From assembly GCA_900768995.1 (NCBI GenBank), contig CAAGEZ010000062.1, positions 1-60,563 on the forward strand: DNA of 60,563 nucleotides, in the 5' to 3' direction. Made by a program: the position numbers and the translations under genes. The stretch comes from Oscillospiraceae bacterium. Its GTDB lineage: Bacteria; Bacillota; Clostridia; Oscillospirales; Ruminococcaceae. Positions 32,932 to 42,349 of the stretch are shown here, piece after piece; the stretch's first letter is position 1; each line of letters begins with the position of its first letter. A model generated the notes under the pieces. The model saw only the letters and a program-made list of their open reading frames with translations. It was not told where the DNA came from and made no database searches.

Positions 32932-33771
32932 TCATCCTTTCAAATATTCCTCATTGGAATTTAATATATACTCTATTACCTCGGCAACCGCCCCGTGGGA
33001 GCAGTCCGATTTCGTGACCATTCGGCACACAAATTTTACCTCATCGACAGCATTGGAGGGGCAGGCAGGAAAATCGGAATTTTTCAGCATTTCCAGGTCG
33101 TTGTCGTAATCCCCCATTGCCACGGTAAAGGCGTTTTCTGCGCCGTACAGTCTGAGTAGCTTTTTCATTGCGCTGCCCTTAGAGCAGTTTTTCGGCAGCA
33201 TTTCGTGAAATATGGTGCTCGATGTGATGAACTCAACATCTGCCGCATCGGAAAGTGTCTGCGCATATGCTGCAAAAGGCTCGATAAGCTCTTCGTGCAT
33301 TGCAAAGAGAACCTTGCACCAGCTCCCGTCGGGAACATCGTCAAGAGACTCCATAATCTCTGCGGTAAAGCCGCCCTTTTTCCAGTGGATACGCTCCTGC
33401 TCGTTTATCTGAACATCATAAATATGCTCAGGCGTGCATATCTCAGCGCAGGCATCGGGGAATTTCTCCAAAAGCTCCGAGACCATTTTCCGAGAGCTGC
33501 CCTCGGGAAGATACTCCGACCACATCACCTTGTTTTCGTGACAGTCATATATCATTCCGCCGTTTGACAGAATAACGGGAAAGTCAACGCCCACAGGCTC
33601 GAAATAATGTCTCGTAGCCTGCATAACTCTGCCCGTTGACACCACGAATTTTCCGCCCGCCTCACGGAGCTTCAGAATGGCATTCAGATTTTCCTCGGAA
33701 AGAGTTTTGTCCGAATTAAGGAGCGTGCCGTCCATATCACAGAAAAAATATATATCCTTTTTATTACTCAT
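32932..33771 (-). CDS. HAD-IIB (Cof-type) phosphatase
   Basis: The 279-residue protein has the nucleophile motif FFCDMDGTLLNSDKTL (residues 9-24), VVSTGR near 43, the C2B cap in the middle, SKGSAMKKLL near 195 and AMGDYDNDLEML near 218. Cof-type enzymes dephosphorylate sugar phosphates or flavin/pyridoxal phosphates; the substrate here is unknown. The start overlaps the RluD-type gene end by 8 bp. Confidence 0.87.
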   Translation of the reverse strand: MSNKKDIYFFCDMDGTLLNSDKTLSEENLNAILKLREAGGKFVVSTGRVMQATRHYFEPVGVDFPVILSNGGMIYDCHENKVMWSEYLPEGSSRKMVSELLEKFPDACAEICTPEHIYDVQINEQERIHWKKGGFTAEIMESLDDVPDGSWCKVLFAMHEELIEPFAAYAQTLSDAADVEFITSSTIFHEMLPKNCSKGSAMKKLLRLYGAENAFTVAMGDYDNDLEMLKNSDFPACPSNAVDEVKFVCRMVTKSDCSHGAVAEVIEYILNSNEEYLKG

Positions 33772-34702
33772 AATGCCTCGATTCGCCGCCGCTCACCTTC
33801 CGCAGAACATCGCAGAAATACTGGGGAAGCTCGCTTTCAAACTCCATATATTCATATGTCACGGGGTGGACAAAGCCAATCTTTCCTGCGTGGAGGCACT
33901 GCCCGTCAATGCCCTTGAAGGGCTTGCCGTAAACATCGTCCCCCAGCACAGGGTGCCCGATATACGCCATATGAACACGTATCTGATGAGTTCGCCCCGT
34001 TTCAAGCCGCAGCTTTATGAAAGAATATTTGTCATATTCCTCCAGCACCGTGTAGTGAGTCACCGCAGGCTTGGAATTTTTCTCCGTGACGGTCATTTTC
34101 TTGCGGTCAACAGGGTGCCTGCCGATGGGAGCGTTCACCGTTCCCTCCTTGTCACCCAGATGTCCGCAGACCACCGCACGGTATTCCCTTGTAAAGCTGT
34201 GCTCCTTTATCTGCGCCGCAAGACCCGTGTGGGCAGCGTCCGTTTTGGCAACGATGAGCAGCCCGCTTGTGTTCTTGTCGATGCGGTGAACGATTCCCGG
34301 ACGGATAACTCCGTTTATTGAGGAAAGCCTGCTTCCGCAGTGATACATCAAGGCGTTCACAAGCGTTCCAGTGTAATTTCCCGCCGCAGGGTGGACCACC
34401 ATTCCCTTGGGCTTGTTCACCACAAGGAGATGATCGTCCTCGTAAATGATATCGAGGGGGATATTTTCGGGAAGAACGTCCAGGACCTGAGGTTCGGGGA
34501 TTACAGCGGTTATCTCGTCGCCCTCGGAAATGACGCAGCTTTTGCTGACAGTCTTTCCGTTAACGGTAACTCCCCCGTCCTCGATAAGCTTCACCGCCCT
34601 GCTTCGGCTGATGTCCGCCCCGCAGGAGGAAAGGAGCTTGTCAATTCTCATACCGCTCTGAGACTCATCTGCGGTGAGCATTATAACATTGTCACTTGTC
34701 AT
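33764..34702 (-). CDS. RluD-type 23S rRNA pseudouridine synthase
   Basis: RluA-family pseudouridine synthase of 312 residues with an N-terminal S4 domain (MRIDKLLSSCGADISRSRAVKLI, as residues 18-40), the family motif VVNKPKGMVVHPAAGN near 95 and the catalytic aspartate in HRIDKNTSGLL near 142. GAGG precedes the ATG by 6 bp. It follows lspA with an overlap of 11 bp; the lspA-rluD pairing is standard in bacteria. RluD is the likely type, though RluC/RluA targets cannot be excluded. Confidence 0.92.
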   Translation of the reverse strand: MTSDNVIMLTADESQSGMRIDKLLSSCGADISRSRAVKLIEDGGVTVNGKTVSKSCVISEGDEITAVIPEPQVLDVLPENIPLDIIYEDDHLLVVNKPKGMVVHPAAGNYTGTLVNALMYHCGSRLSSINGVIRPGIVHRIDKNTSGLLIVAKTDAAHTGLAAQIKEHSFTREYRAVVCGHLGDKEGTVNAPIGRHPVDRKKMTVTEKNSKPAVTHYTVLEEYDKYSFIKLRLETGRTHQIRVHMAYIGHPVLGDDVYGKPFKGIDGQCLHAGKIGFVHPVTYEYMEFESELPQYFCDVLRKVSGGESRHYE

Positions 34703-35201
34703 TTTTCACCTCAGAGCCATTTTCGGGAGCAGCCTTTTTCATATATTTTTCATCTATGAAAATGTAGTAGATCATCAGCAGTATCGCACCTATGACCACG
34801 CAAATATCCGCAAAATTGAAGATAAAGTTAAAGGGAAACAGGCGGATAAAATCCGTAACATACCCTTGAAAAACACGGTCTATGAGATTGCCGATGCCGC
34901 CGCCGACTATCATTGCGTATGAAACGGTCATAAGAGGGTGCTTGTGCTTCTGTCTGTGAAAATAAATGGTAATAAGCACAAGGGCAACTGCCGTAACTAT
35001 CGCAAGAGCAACGGTTTTCCCCGTGAAGCTGCTGAACGCCGCTCCTGTGTTCTTGTGGAGGGAAAACGCTAAAATGTCCGTGTCTCCTGCGGTCAGCACA
35101 CGAATTATCTCGCTGCCTTTTATATTCGACTCAGCCACCGCCTTTGTGAGCCTGTCAATGACGATAAAAGCGGCGGTGAGTATCCAGAACAGGATTATCA
35201 T
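34692..35201 (-). CDS. lspA: Lipoprotein signal peptidase (LspA)
   Basis: Signal peptidase II cleaves prolipoproteins ahead of the lipidated cysteine. The 169 residues show four membrane helices, NTGAAFS near 51, and the catalytic aspartates in GNLIDRVFQGYVTDF near 105-119 and FNFADICVVIG near 127. The ATG shares its A with the ileS stop (TAATG), which sets the start; the longer in-frame reading lies in ileS. At least three lipoproteins in this window (GH5 and the two exporter-region proteins) would be its substrates. Confidence 0.94.
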   Translation of the reverse strand: MIILFWILTAAFIVIDRLTKAVAESNIKGSEIIRVLTAGDTDILAFSLHKNTGAAFSSFTGKTVALAIVTAVALVLITIYFHRQKHKHPLMTVSYAMIVGGGIGNLIDRVFQGYVTDFIRLFPFNFIFNFADICVVIGAILLMIYYIFIDEKYMKKAAPENGSEVKNDK

Positions 35202-38014
35202 TATGCTCTGAAAACGATCTGCTCTGCGCAGCGCTTGCAGAGTGTGGGGTGCTCGGCAATTGTGCCGACAGTTTCGCTGTAGCTCCAGCAGCGCTCGCAC
35301 TTTGCGCCCGATGCCTTTTCAACGCTGAATGAAAGCTTGCCGTCAAAGGAGGGATCCTCGCACCTGAACTCGCCCTCGCCGTTGTTTACGACCTCGGCTG
35401 CGGATACGATGAATACGCCTGCAAGCTCGTCTGCCGCTGCGGAAAGCCTTGCGTAAAGCTCGTCGCTGTCAGCGTGGAGAGTTACCTTTGCTTCAAGGGA
35501 AGCACCGATGAATTTTTCGGCTCTCTTAAGCTCAAGAGCCTTTGTAACGGAAGCCCTCACGTTGTATATCATATCCCACTTTGCAGTGAATGCGTCGTCA
35601 ACTGCAACGCCTGTCTTTTCAGGCATCTGATTGAGGAAAATGCTCTCCCTGTCATCAGCGGCACTGTGGGGAATGTACTTCCAAATTTCCTCGGCAGTGA
35701 ACGAAAGCACGGGGGCGATCATTCTTGAAACTGCGCTCAGTATCATATACATAGCGCTCTGAGCACTTCTTCTCTCGGGTGACTTTTCGGGTGTGCAGTA
35801 AAGTCTGTCCTTGATGATGTCGAGATAGAAGTTGGACATATCGGTAACGCAGAAATTGTGAATGCTGTGAACAACAACGTGGAAATCAAATGCGGCATAT
35901 GCAGCCTTTACCTTTTCGATGAGAGCGTCAAGACGAACCAGTGCCCACTTGTCGATGTCAAGCATCTTGTCGGTGCTTACCATATCCTTGTCGGGGTCGA
36001 AGCCGTCACCGTTGCAGATGTTTCCGAGAATATATCTTGCGGTATTTCTTATCTTCTTGTATGTGTCGGCAAGCTGCTTCAATATCTCCTTGGAGATTCT
36101 GATATCGGAGTGATAATCGGAGGAAGCAACCCAAAGTCTCAGTATATCCGCACCATTCTGGTCGGTGATATCCTTGGGGTCAACGCCGTTGCCGAGAGAC
36201 TTGTGCATAGCTCTGCCCTCGCCGTCAACAACCCAGCCATGTGTGCATACAGCCTTGTAGGGAGCCTTGTGACCTGTAGCCGCAGATGTGAGGAGAGATG
36301 ACTGGAACCAGCCTCTGTACTGGTCTGCGCCCTCAAGATAAAGGTCAACGGGAACTTCATATCCTCTTTCCTTCATAACTGCGGTGTGAGTAACGCCGCT
36401 GTCGAACCAAACGTCGAAGATGTTGGTTTCCTTAACAAATTCGCCGCAGCCGCACTCGCACTTTACGGAAGCGGGGATAAATTCCTTGGGGTCCTTGATG
36501 AACCAGGAGTCGGAGCCCTCCGCACGGAACATATCGGAAACAGCCTTGATAGTTTCCTCAGTAACAACAGGCTTGCCGCAGTCCTTACAGTAAACAACGG
36601 GAATGGGAACGCCCCAGGTTCTCTGACGGGAAATACACCAGTCGCTGCGGTCATTTACCATACCCTTGATCCTGTCCTCGCCCCACTCAGGTATCCACTG
36701 AACGCCCTCGATAGCCTCTATAGCGTCCTTCTTGAAATCCTTGACGGAGCAGAACCACTGCTCTGTAGCTCTGAAAAGCACGGGATTTTTACATCTCCAG
36801 CAGTGAGGATACTGGTGGACTATCTTTTCAAGAGCGAAAAGTGCGCCGGACTCTTCAAGATCCTTTGCAATGACCTTGTTAGCCTCGTCGGTCTTAAGAC
36901 CCTTGTACTTGCCTGCCTCTTCGGTCAGAACGCCCTTTGCATCAACAGGAACGGTAATGCCGATCTCGGGGTACTTCTTGCAGACCTCAAAGTCGTCAAC
37001 ACCGAAGCCGGGAGCTGTATGAACGCAGCCTGTACCACTTTCAAGAGTAACGTGGTCTCCGACGATAACGAGAGACTTTCTGCCCATAAAGGGGTGCTCT
37101 GCGGTCATATATTCAAGCTCGCTGCCCTTGAAGCAGCCCTCTGTTGTGTAGTCCTCAACACCCTTTGCCTTCATAGCAACAGGCGCAAGCTCGGCAGCCA
37201 TAATATAATTCTCGCCGTTTGCCTTGACAACTGTGTAGTCATATTCAGGACCTACGCAGATAGCAAGGTTTCCGGGAAGTGTCCAGGTAGTTGTTGTCCA
37301 GATAACGAAATATGTCTTGTCAAGGTCAAGTCCCATAGCTGTAAACTTGCCCTTGTCGTCTGCAACCTTGAACTTAACGTAAATAGAGTGGCAGGGGTCA
37401 TTTGCATACTCGATCTCAGCTTCTGCAAGGGCAGTCTGGCAGTCGGGGCACCAGTAAACGGGCTTAAGTCCCTTGTAAATGTAGTTCTTTCTGAACATTT
37501 CGCCGAATATCTCAACCTCTCTTGCCTCAAACTCAGGCTTTAAGGTAAGATACGGGTCATCAAAATCGCCCCAGACGCCCAGTCTCTTGAACTGTGACAT
37601 CTGATTTGCAACCTGTGAATGAGCATACTCATTGCACTTTTTTCTGAGCTCAACTGGGGGAACTGCACCGTTCTCAACGCCCATCTGCTTTAAAACCTTA
37701 AGCTCAATGGGAAGTCCGTGGGTGTCCCAGCCGGGAATGTAAGGAGAGCAGTAACCGCTCATATTTTTCTGCTTTACGATAATATCCTTGAGCACCTTGT
37801 TAAGGGCAGTGCCCATATGGATATCGCCGTTGGCGTAGGGAGGGCCGTCGTGAAGAACATACTTGGGAAGAGACTTGTTCTTCTCGATCATCTTGTAATA
37901 CGTTCTTCCGCTTTCCCAGTCAGAGATCATTCCGGGTTCCTTCTGGGGAAGATTTCCTCTCATCGAAAAATCAGTCTTGGGAAGATTCAGTGTGGTATTG
38001 TAATCCTGTGCCAT
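35201..38014 (-). CDS. ileS: Isoleucyl-tRNA synthetase
   Basis: Class Ia synthetase of 937 residues: the HIGH-type motif PPYANGDIHMGTALNK near residue 57, an editing domain with TTTWTLPGN near 240, the KMSKS-type motif MHKSLGNGVDP near 590, and a C-terminal zinc knuckle CERCWSYS...CKRC near 895-930. AGGAG precedes the ATG at 38014 by 9 bp. An in-frame extension upstream (38101) covers the repeat element and is rejected. No T-box lies in front, unlike many Firmicutes ileS genes; instead the 164-bp hairpin element starts 28 bp upstream. Confidence 0.97.
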   Translation of the reverse strand: MAQDYNTTLNLPKTDFSMRGNLPQKEPGMISDWESGRTYYKMIEKNKSLPKYVLHDGPPYANGDIHMGTALNKVLKDIIVKQKNMSGYCSPYIPGWDTHGLPIELKVLKQMGVENGAVPPVELRKKCNEYAHSQVANQMSQFKRLGVWGDFDDPYLTLKPEFEAREVEIFGEMFRKNYIYKGLKPVYWCPDCQTALAEAEIEYANDPCHSIYVKFKVADDKGKFTAMGLDLDKTYFVIWTTTTWTLPGNLAICVGPEYDYTVVKANGENYIMAAELAPVAMKAKGVEDYTTEGCFKGSELEYMTAEHPFMGRKSLVIVGDHVTLESGTGCVHTAPGFGVDDFEVCKKYPEIGITVPVDAKGVLTEEAGKYKGLKTDEANKVIAKDLEESGALFALEKIVHQYPHCWRCKNPVLFRATEQWFCSVKDFKKDAIEAIEGVQWIPEWGEDRIKGMVNDRSDWCISRQRTWGVPIPVVYCKDCGKPVVTEETIKAVSDMFRAEGSDSWFIKDPKEFIPASVKCECGCGEFVKETNIFDVWFDSGVTHTAVMKERGYEVPVDLYLEGADQYRGWFQSSLLTSAATGHKAPYKAVCTHGWVVDGEGRAMHKSLGNGVDPKDITDQNGADILRLWVASSDYHSDIRISKEILKQLADTYKKIRNTARYILGNICNGDGFDPDKDMVSTDKMLDIDKWALVRLDALIEKVKAAYAAFDFHVVVHSIHNFCVTDMSNFYLDIIKDRLYCTPEKSPERRSAQSAMYMILSAVSRMIAPVLSFTAEEIWKYIPHSAADDRESIFLNQMPEKTGVAVDDAFTAKWDMIYNVRASVTKALELKRAEKFIGASLEAKVTLHADSDELYARLSAAADELAGVFIVSAAEVVNNGEGEFRCEDPSFDGKLSFSVEKASGAKCERCWSYSETVGTIAEHPTLCKRCAEQIVFRA

Positions 38015-38041
38015 TTTCTTACTCTCCTTAAATGGATTTAT

Positions 38042-38205
38042 GGGGTTCTCTATAAACCGGGACCCCAGCAAATTTCCGTCGATGACTTGTATCATATGCA
38101 AGGCAGAAAACCGCAGTAATACTTGATGTCTTACAAGGTTTTCTAACGCAGCAGATGATACAAGTCATAGTAAATTTGCGGGGAAGGAGGTTTATAGAGG
38201 TTCCC
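38042..38205. repeat. 164-bp nested-hairpin element, copy 1 (upstream of ileS)
   Basis: Terminal inverted repeat CTCTATAAAC/GTTTATAGAG (38048-38057, 38190-38199). Inside are CCCC/GGGG (38063-38066, 38180-38183), GCAAATTT/AAATTTGC (38068-38075, 38172-38179), a perfect 14-bp stem (38082-38095 with 38155-38168), and AGAAAACC/GGTTTTCT (38105-38112, 38137-38144) around a 24-nt loop. Same length as copy 2 with no gaps. GATTTA occurs just outside both ends and could be a target duplication. It carries no gene. RNA element or MITE-like DNA element are both possible. Confidence 0.85.
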
Positions 38206-38210
38206 TTGAT

Positions 38211-38798
38211 TTACTGCATTGAAGCGGTGTCTATTACTCTTGTGGCCTCCATATCCTCGGCAGCGGGAGCAGCCTCGTGAACAGGAGCGGGAGTGCTTTC
38301 CTCCTCAGCATCATCGCTGTCAGCCTCGGGAAGAGAGGTGATAAGCTCAAGGTGAGCCTTGTACATACTGAGCAGATTGGACTTGAACTCTGTAACGGCA
38401 GTCTGCATCTTTTCAAGAGTTTCCTGCTCTTTCTTTGCTCTTACGGCAGTTGAACCGATAATCTCGTCAGCCTTGACATTTGCAGCGGAAATTATCTGCT
38501 CTGCCTTCTGCTGTGCCTCGTAAATAATGGCATCAGCCTTGACCTTGGCCTCCTCCATAACAGCTCTTGCCTGCTTCTGAGCGCCGATCATAGCGTCCTT
38601 GAGAGCTTCCTCGTCAGCCTTGTAGCGGCGAATGCTCTCAACGAGGACCTCTATCTTCTTTTCGGTGTCCTCTTTTTCCTTTGTCATAGCGCTTATCTGA
38701 TCAGCGATCTGATTTAAGAACTCATCAACTTCCTCGGGCTTGTAGCCGGGCTTTGCCTGCTCAAAGCGCTTGGTATTTATCTCCATAGCTGTAATCAT
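38211..38798 (-). CDS. divIVA: DivIVA-family division/polarity protein
   Basis: Coiled-coil scaffold that marks curved membrane at poles and septa. The 195 residues begin with the DivIVA N-terminal membrane-binding pattern (AMEINTKRFEQAKPGYKPEEVDEFL over residues 4-28), then continuous coiled coil to about 150 and an acidic Ala/Glu/Pro tail. GAGG precedes the ATG. The neighbours ylmH, sepF and yggS are the usual division cluster. The gap to ileS holds the 164-bp element. Confidence 0.93.
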   Translation of the reverse strand: MITAMEINTKRFEQAKPGYKPEEVDEFLNQIADQISAMTKEKEDTEKKIEVLVESIRRYKADEEALKDAMIGAQKQARAVMEEAKVKADAIIYEAQQKAEQIISAANVKADEIIGSTAVRAKKEQETLEKMQTAVTEFKSNLLSMYKAHLELITSLPEADSDDAEEESTPAPVHEAAPAAEDMEATRVIDTASMQ

Positions 38799-38872
38799 TT
38801 ATTATTCCTCACTTCCCCGCAGGTACTGAATATCCCCGTGCCTGCTGCGGACAGAAACGGAAATAAAATTTA

Positions 38873-39661
38873 TCAGATGTATTTCCTGATAGTAATGCGG
38901 ACCCTGTCTTTTTTCGTGGAGCCGCCTATTTCAGACAGAATGAACCTGCCTGCGCCTCTTACAGACAATACGCTGCCCTCCGAGACATTTTCGGATACGC
39001 TTTCCGTAATCCCGTGATTTACCGAAACCGAACCCGAACGGATAAGCACAGCCGCCTTTTCACGGCTCACTCTCACAACCGCCGCCACGATGCAGTCAAG
39101 TCTCAGCGATGCGACCGTTGCGGTCATCTCGCTGAATTTATCCTCTCTCGCCACAGTCTCGCCGTCGGCAAAGCGGACCTTTACCCCAACCCTGCCTATC
39201 TTTGTCAGCGACATCACCGCCATATCCGCAGCTTCGGGACACAAAACAGCATATGCTCCGTTTTCGTCGCATACAATGTCCCCAGTCCTGCTGCGCTCAA
39301 TGCCCAGCGACATAAGGCTTCCAAGGTAATCCCTGTGAGTCAGAGAAGACGCTCCCCTGCTGTCAAACCGTATAACTCGAAGAGGAAAATCCCCCTCCTC
39401 AGGCTGACAGTATTCGGGATAAACGCACAGCATAAGCCGCTGTGCACCCTCATATCCTCCGAAAAACCTGTATTCCCCCGTACCCATATAGGCAAGGAAC
39501 TTTTCCGCCGCCACTGACTCGCTCTCGCTTAAAAATCCCGAAAATCTCGGAGAAAAGCTTTTTTCGCATATCTTCATCATATCCGCAATATGGGATATGA
39601 GCAGAGCTGCGTCGCCGTCAAGCCTGTTTGCGGCAATAAAGGAATTTTTGTCACGTGCCAT
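38873..39661 (-). CDS. ylmH: YlmH-type S4-domain RNA-binding protein
   Basis: The 262-residue protein has the YlmH layout: an N-terminal domain (LISHIADMMKICEKSFSPRF), a middle part with GSLMSLGIERSRTGDIV near residue 118 and a C-terminal S4 domain with LDCIVAAVVRVSREKAA and IRSGSVSVNHG near 193-220. YlmH (RqcP2) is known in Bacillus to work in ribosome-associated quality control. It lies between sepF (26-bp gap) and divIVA (74-bp gap), the usual order. Confidence 0.9.
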   Translation of the reverse strand: MARDKNSFIAANRLDGDAALLISHIADMMKICEKSFSPRFSGFLSESESVAAEKFLAYMGTGEYRFFGGYEGAQRLMLCVYPEYCQPEEGDFPLRVIRFDSRGASSLTHRDYLGSLMSLGIERSRTGDIVCDENGAYAVLCPEAADMAVMSLTKIGRVGVKVRFADGETVAREDKFSEMTATVASLRLDCIVAAVVRVSREKAAVLIRSGSVSVNHGITESVSENVSEGSVLSVRGAGRFILSEIGGSTKKDRVRITIRKYI

Positions 39662-39687
39662 AGCTTAAAATAGGCTCACACGTGATA

Positions 39688-40149
39688 TCAGAGTAATACT
39701 CCGTTGCTTTCAAGCTCTGCGGAAAGCTCGTCTCCCTGAAACCCAACGTTGTAGGGAGTGATGATGAATGTGTTGTTGGCAACAGGCTTTATGCTGCCGC
39801 CATTTGCATATGCAACGCCGCCCAGGAAGTCGATGATTCGCCTTGTAACGTCTGGAGTTGTTGCCTCAAGGTTTAATACAACAGTCTTTTTGTTGTTAAG
39901 GTGATTTGCGATCTCTTTTGTATCGGAGAATTTCTCAGGCTTTACAAGTATCACCTGAAGCTGGGCTGTCACCTGAATGTTCACTCTGTTGTTGTCGGCT
40001 GCGGGAGTGATATTCTGAGGTCTGGGCATACCATAGCCCTCATTCTGAGGAACAGGATTGTTCTGAGGAACTTCCTCATAGCCCTCATCATAATCATCAG
40101 GCTCACCGTCAAAGCCCAGTGCAGATTTGATATTGTCGAAAAGTCCCAT
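39688..40149 (-). CDS. sepF: Cell division protein SepF
   Basis: SepF polymerises, binds FtsZ and tethers it to the membrane. The 153-residue protein starts with an amphipathic membrane-binding helix (MGLFDNIKSALGF), has an acidic/Pro/Asn-rich linker (about 15-55) and the conserved SepF core with VILVKPEKFSDTKEIANHL, VVLNLE, RRIIDFLGGVAYANGGSI and VANNTFIITP. AAAGGAAG precedes the ATG by 8 bp. Its presence with divIVA and ylmH defines the division cluster. Confidence 0.96.
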   Translation of the reverse strand: MGLFDNIKSALGFDGEPDDYDEGYEEVPQNNPVPQNEGYGMPRPQNITPAADNNRVNIQVTAQLQVILVKPEKFSDTKEIANHLNNKKTVVLNLEATTPDVTRRIIDFLGGVAYANGGSIKPVANNTFIITPYNVGFQGDELSAELESNGVLL

Positions 40150-40186
40150 TTTTATTTCTTCCTTTCTCTTTCTATAAAAAATTTAG

Positions 40187-40885
40187 TTAAATGCTGTAAT
40201 TTCTTGCCCCGAAAAGAGCAGTGCCCAAACGGACCATACCCGTGCCGAACCTTACCGCTTCTGTGTAGTCCGCAGACATACCCATTGAAAGCAGTGAAAT
40301 GTCCGTATTTTCGGGAGAGCGTGACTTCATATCCCCGAACAGCCGCTGCATTTTTTCAAAATAAACGCAGCTGTCCGACGGAGGCGGAATGGTCATAAGT
40401 CCGCAGACCCTGACCCCCTTAAGCTCGGCTATCTCACAAATGCCGTCATAAACAGCCTCAGGAGCAAAGCCGCTTTTGGACTCCTCGCCGCCGATATTCA
40501 CCTCGCACAGGATATCCATAACTATCCCTTTTGCAAGGGCACGGTCGGATATCTCCTTTGCAAGGCCAACACTGTCAACGGACTGTATCATAGTCACACT
40601 ATCTATGATATACTTAATTTTATTGCTTTGCAAGTGCCCGATGAAGTTAATTTCAGCATTTTTTACATACTGTTCTTTTTTGCTTAAAAATTCCTGGACT
40701 CTGTTCTCGCCAAGAAGCTCAAAGCCCTGAGAAACAGCAAAATTAACTCTTTCGGGAGGAACGGTTTTCGTGACCGCCATAATTCTGATATCGTCGGTCT
40801 CTCTTCCCGCCTTAACCTTTGCTTCCTCCATATTGAAGCGTATACGCTTTATATTTTCGGAAATATCCTCAAACTGATTATTCAA
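40187..40885 (-). CDS. YggS-family pyridoxal phosphate-binding protein
   Basis: PLP homeostasis protein (PLPBP). The 232 residues show the PLP-lysine segment IMAVTKTVPPERV near residue 33, LLGENRVQEFLSK near 54, NFIGHLQSNK near 74, CEVNIGGEESKSGF near 128 and LSMGMSADYTEAV near 200. The best start is TTG at 40885, eight bases after GGGGGA; the longer frame would run deep into the preceding gene. It overlaps the HlyD-like gene by 8 bp and precedes sepF by 37 bp. Confidence 0.92.
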   Translation of the reverse strand: MNNQFEDISENIKRIRFNMEEAKVKAGRETDDIRIMAVTKTVPPERVNFAVSQGFELLGENRVQEFLSKKEQYVKNAEINFIGHLQSNKIKYIIDSVTMIQSVDSVGLAKEISDRALAKGIVMDILCEVNIGGEESKSGFAPEAVYDGICEIAELKGVRVCGLMTIPPPSDSCVYFEKMQRLFGDMKSRSPENTDISLLSMGMSADYTEAVRFGTGMVRLGTALFGARNYSI

Positions 40886-42323
40886 AGTGAATTTCCCCCT
40901 CTGAACTATTCTCGGATACCGAACTCTCACTTGTTTCGGAAACGGTGGTCTCCTCAGTGATGTCCGTTTCTGCGGCAGATGTTTCCTCTGAGATATCGCC
41001 CTCCGTTTCGGAAACAAAAGGCTCGGTCTCGGGGGCAGCAGGGTCTGTGTAAAGAGGGATCTCCTCTTCTTCGGGAGCCGTCGTCTCTATGATCTCATCG
41101 GAATTTGCCATATATGCCGCCGTGTCAACTCCCTCGATGATCATGTCGTCGTAAACGCAGACATATTCCTCATTGGAAGTAAGCTTTGAAAGCAGATATT
41201 CGTCGCTTTCAAATATAGGGTCAACTTTTTTGAAAAGCACTCTCTGTCCCCAGAGGACATAGCAGCCCTTTTCATTGTTTTTATTAAATCTCAGAGCCTC
41301 TCTCGGAACTTTTATTCCCTCGAAGTCATTGAGCGTCATTTCCACACGTTCAACACGCTTCTGCACCAGCTTGAAGGTCATCTCCTCGCAGCGCAGTATG
41401 AGCACCCATTCCTCCGGGTTGTCCGTAGGTTCAAGAGATTCTATAACAGCATTCACCGTGTCGGGAGTCGAAGCAAAGCTCAGCTTCACCGAGTCGCCGG
41501 GGTTGTAAACGCTGTCGGAATTGTCGATAATGCCTGCAATTTTCCAGTTGTAGCCTCTTACAAGCTTGCCTATCTCGTTTTTGCTCTTGTTTTCCCTGAC
41601 CGACCTTTCGTTGGCGATAACGTCCTTTATGGTGTCGGCGGTAAGACTGCCGCTATTGTCCATAGTAAGGGTGCCCTCGTAGCCGTCTGTGGTGCTCACA
41701 AAGTAGCCCGCATCAGGGGAAACTATCTCGGATTTGCTGTTTTTCCGCCGTTTCACAAGCTCGTCTATCTGGCTGTTCAGCTGGGCGATACGGTCATCAT
41801 AGCCGCTCTCCTGCTTAACGGATATCTGATAGATGCTCATAAGGGTGAGCAGGTCGTCACGCTGGCTCTTGATGTCGGAAATATCCCTTTTCGCAAGCCT
41901 TGTGGCAACAGCCTGATACTTCTCGCTGATAAGGGGAGCAATGAAGTCAGGCTTGGCGGTAAGCACGGTTCCGGGATTCTGAGCAGCCTTTAAAAGGTCT
42001 ATCTCAGCGGAAAGCTCGTCAATTTTCCTGTTTATCTCGATGTCGCTCTCGCTGCCGTAAACATAAGCCACAACAGAGCCGTTAGCCACCTTGCTGCCGT
42101 CGGCAATGGGGTAGCTCAGAACTCCCGTGTAGCTCTTTTTGATAACGGATTCGTCACGGATATAAACGCCCCTGAAAGAGACCTTGTCCGCCGAAGAAGC
42201 AATGACCGCCGTGGTGGTCTTGTACTGCTCCGTCATATCGGTATAAGCGGTATGAGCGGCTGAACATAAAACAAGTGCCGCCAGCAGGAAAAACAGGACT
42301 TTCATAATTACGCCGTTGTCCAT
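40878..42323 (-). CDS. HlyD-like membrane-anchored protein of the division cluster
   Basis: The 481 residues comprise an N-terminal signal-anchor (MKVLFFLLAALVLCSAA), a barrel/lipoyl-like part (GVLSYPIADGSKVANGSVVAYVY near residue 66), a coiled coil (about 95-200), a second barrel (RGYNWKIAGII and PGDSVKLSF), and a long acidic Ser/Thr/Glu tail (about 410-481). This resembles HlyD adaptor proteins found beside sepF in other Clostridia, without a transporter partner here. AAAGGA precedes the ATG by 9 bp. The tail is very low in complexity. Confidence 0.8.
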   Translation of the reverse strand: MDNGVIMKVLFFLLAALVLCSAAHTAYTDMTEQYKTTTAVIASSADKVSFRGVYIRDESVIKKSYTGVLSYPIADGSKVANGSVVAYVYGSESDIEINRKIDELSAEIDLLKAAQNPGTVLTAKPDFIAPLISEKYQAVATRLAKRDISDIKSQRDDLLTLMSIYQISVKQESGYDDRIAQLNSQIDELVKRRKNSKSEIVSPDAGYFVSTTDGYEGTLTMDNSGSLTADTIKDVIANERSVRENKSKNEIGKLVRGYNWKIAGIIDNSDSVYNPGDSVKLSFASTPDTVNAVIESLEPTDNPEEWVLILRCEEMTFKLVQKRVERVEMTLNDFEGIKVPREALRFNKNNEKGCYVLWGQRVLFKKVDPIFESDEYLLSKLTSNEEYVCVYDDMIIEGVDTAAYMANSDEIIETTAPEEEEIPLYTDPAAPETEPFVSETEGDISEETSAAETDITEETTVSETSESSVSENSSEGEIHFE

Positions 42324-42349
42324 CGCCGTTTATCCTTTCGGTAGCCCGA

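Noticed and set aside
36386..37543. Plus-strand open frame of 385 codons opposite ileS
   Set aside because: It is antisense to conserved ileS motifs and has no start signal.
38042..38205. Insertion sequence with a transposase
   Set aside because: The element is only 164 bp and has no open frame; at most it could be a non-autonomous element moved by an enzyme encoded elsewhere.
38015..38210. T-box leader for ileS
   Set aside because: There is no GGGTGGNACC sequence or terminator/antiterminator pair; the region is the repeat element.
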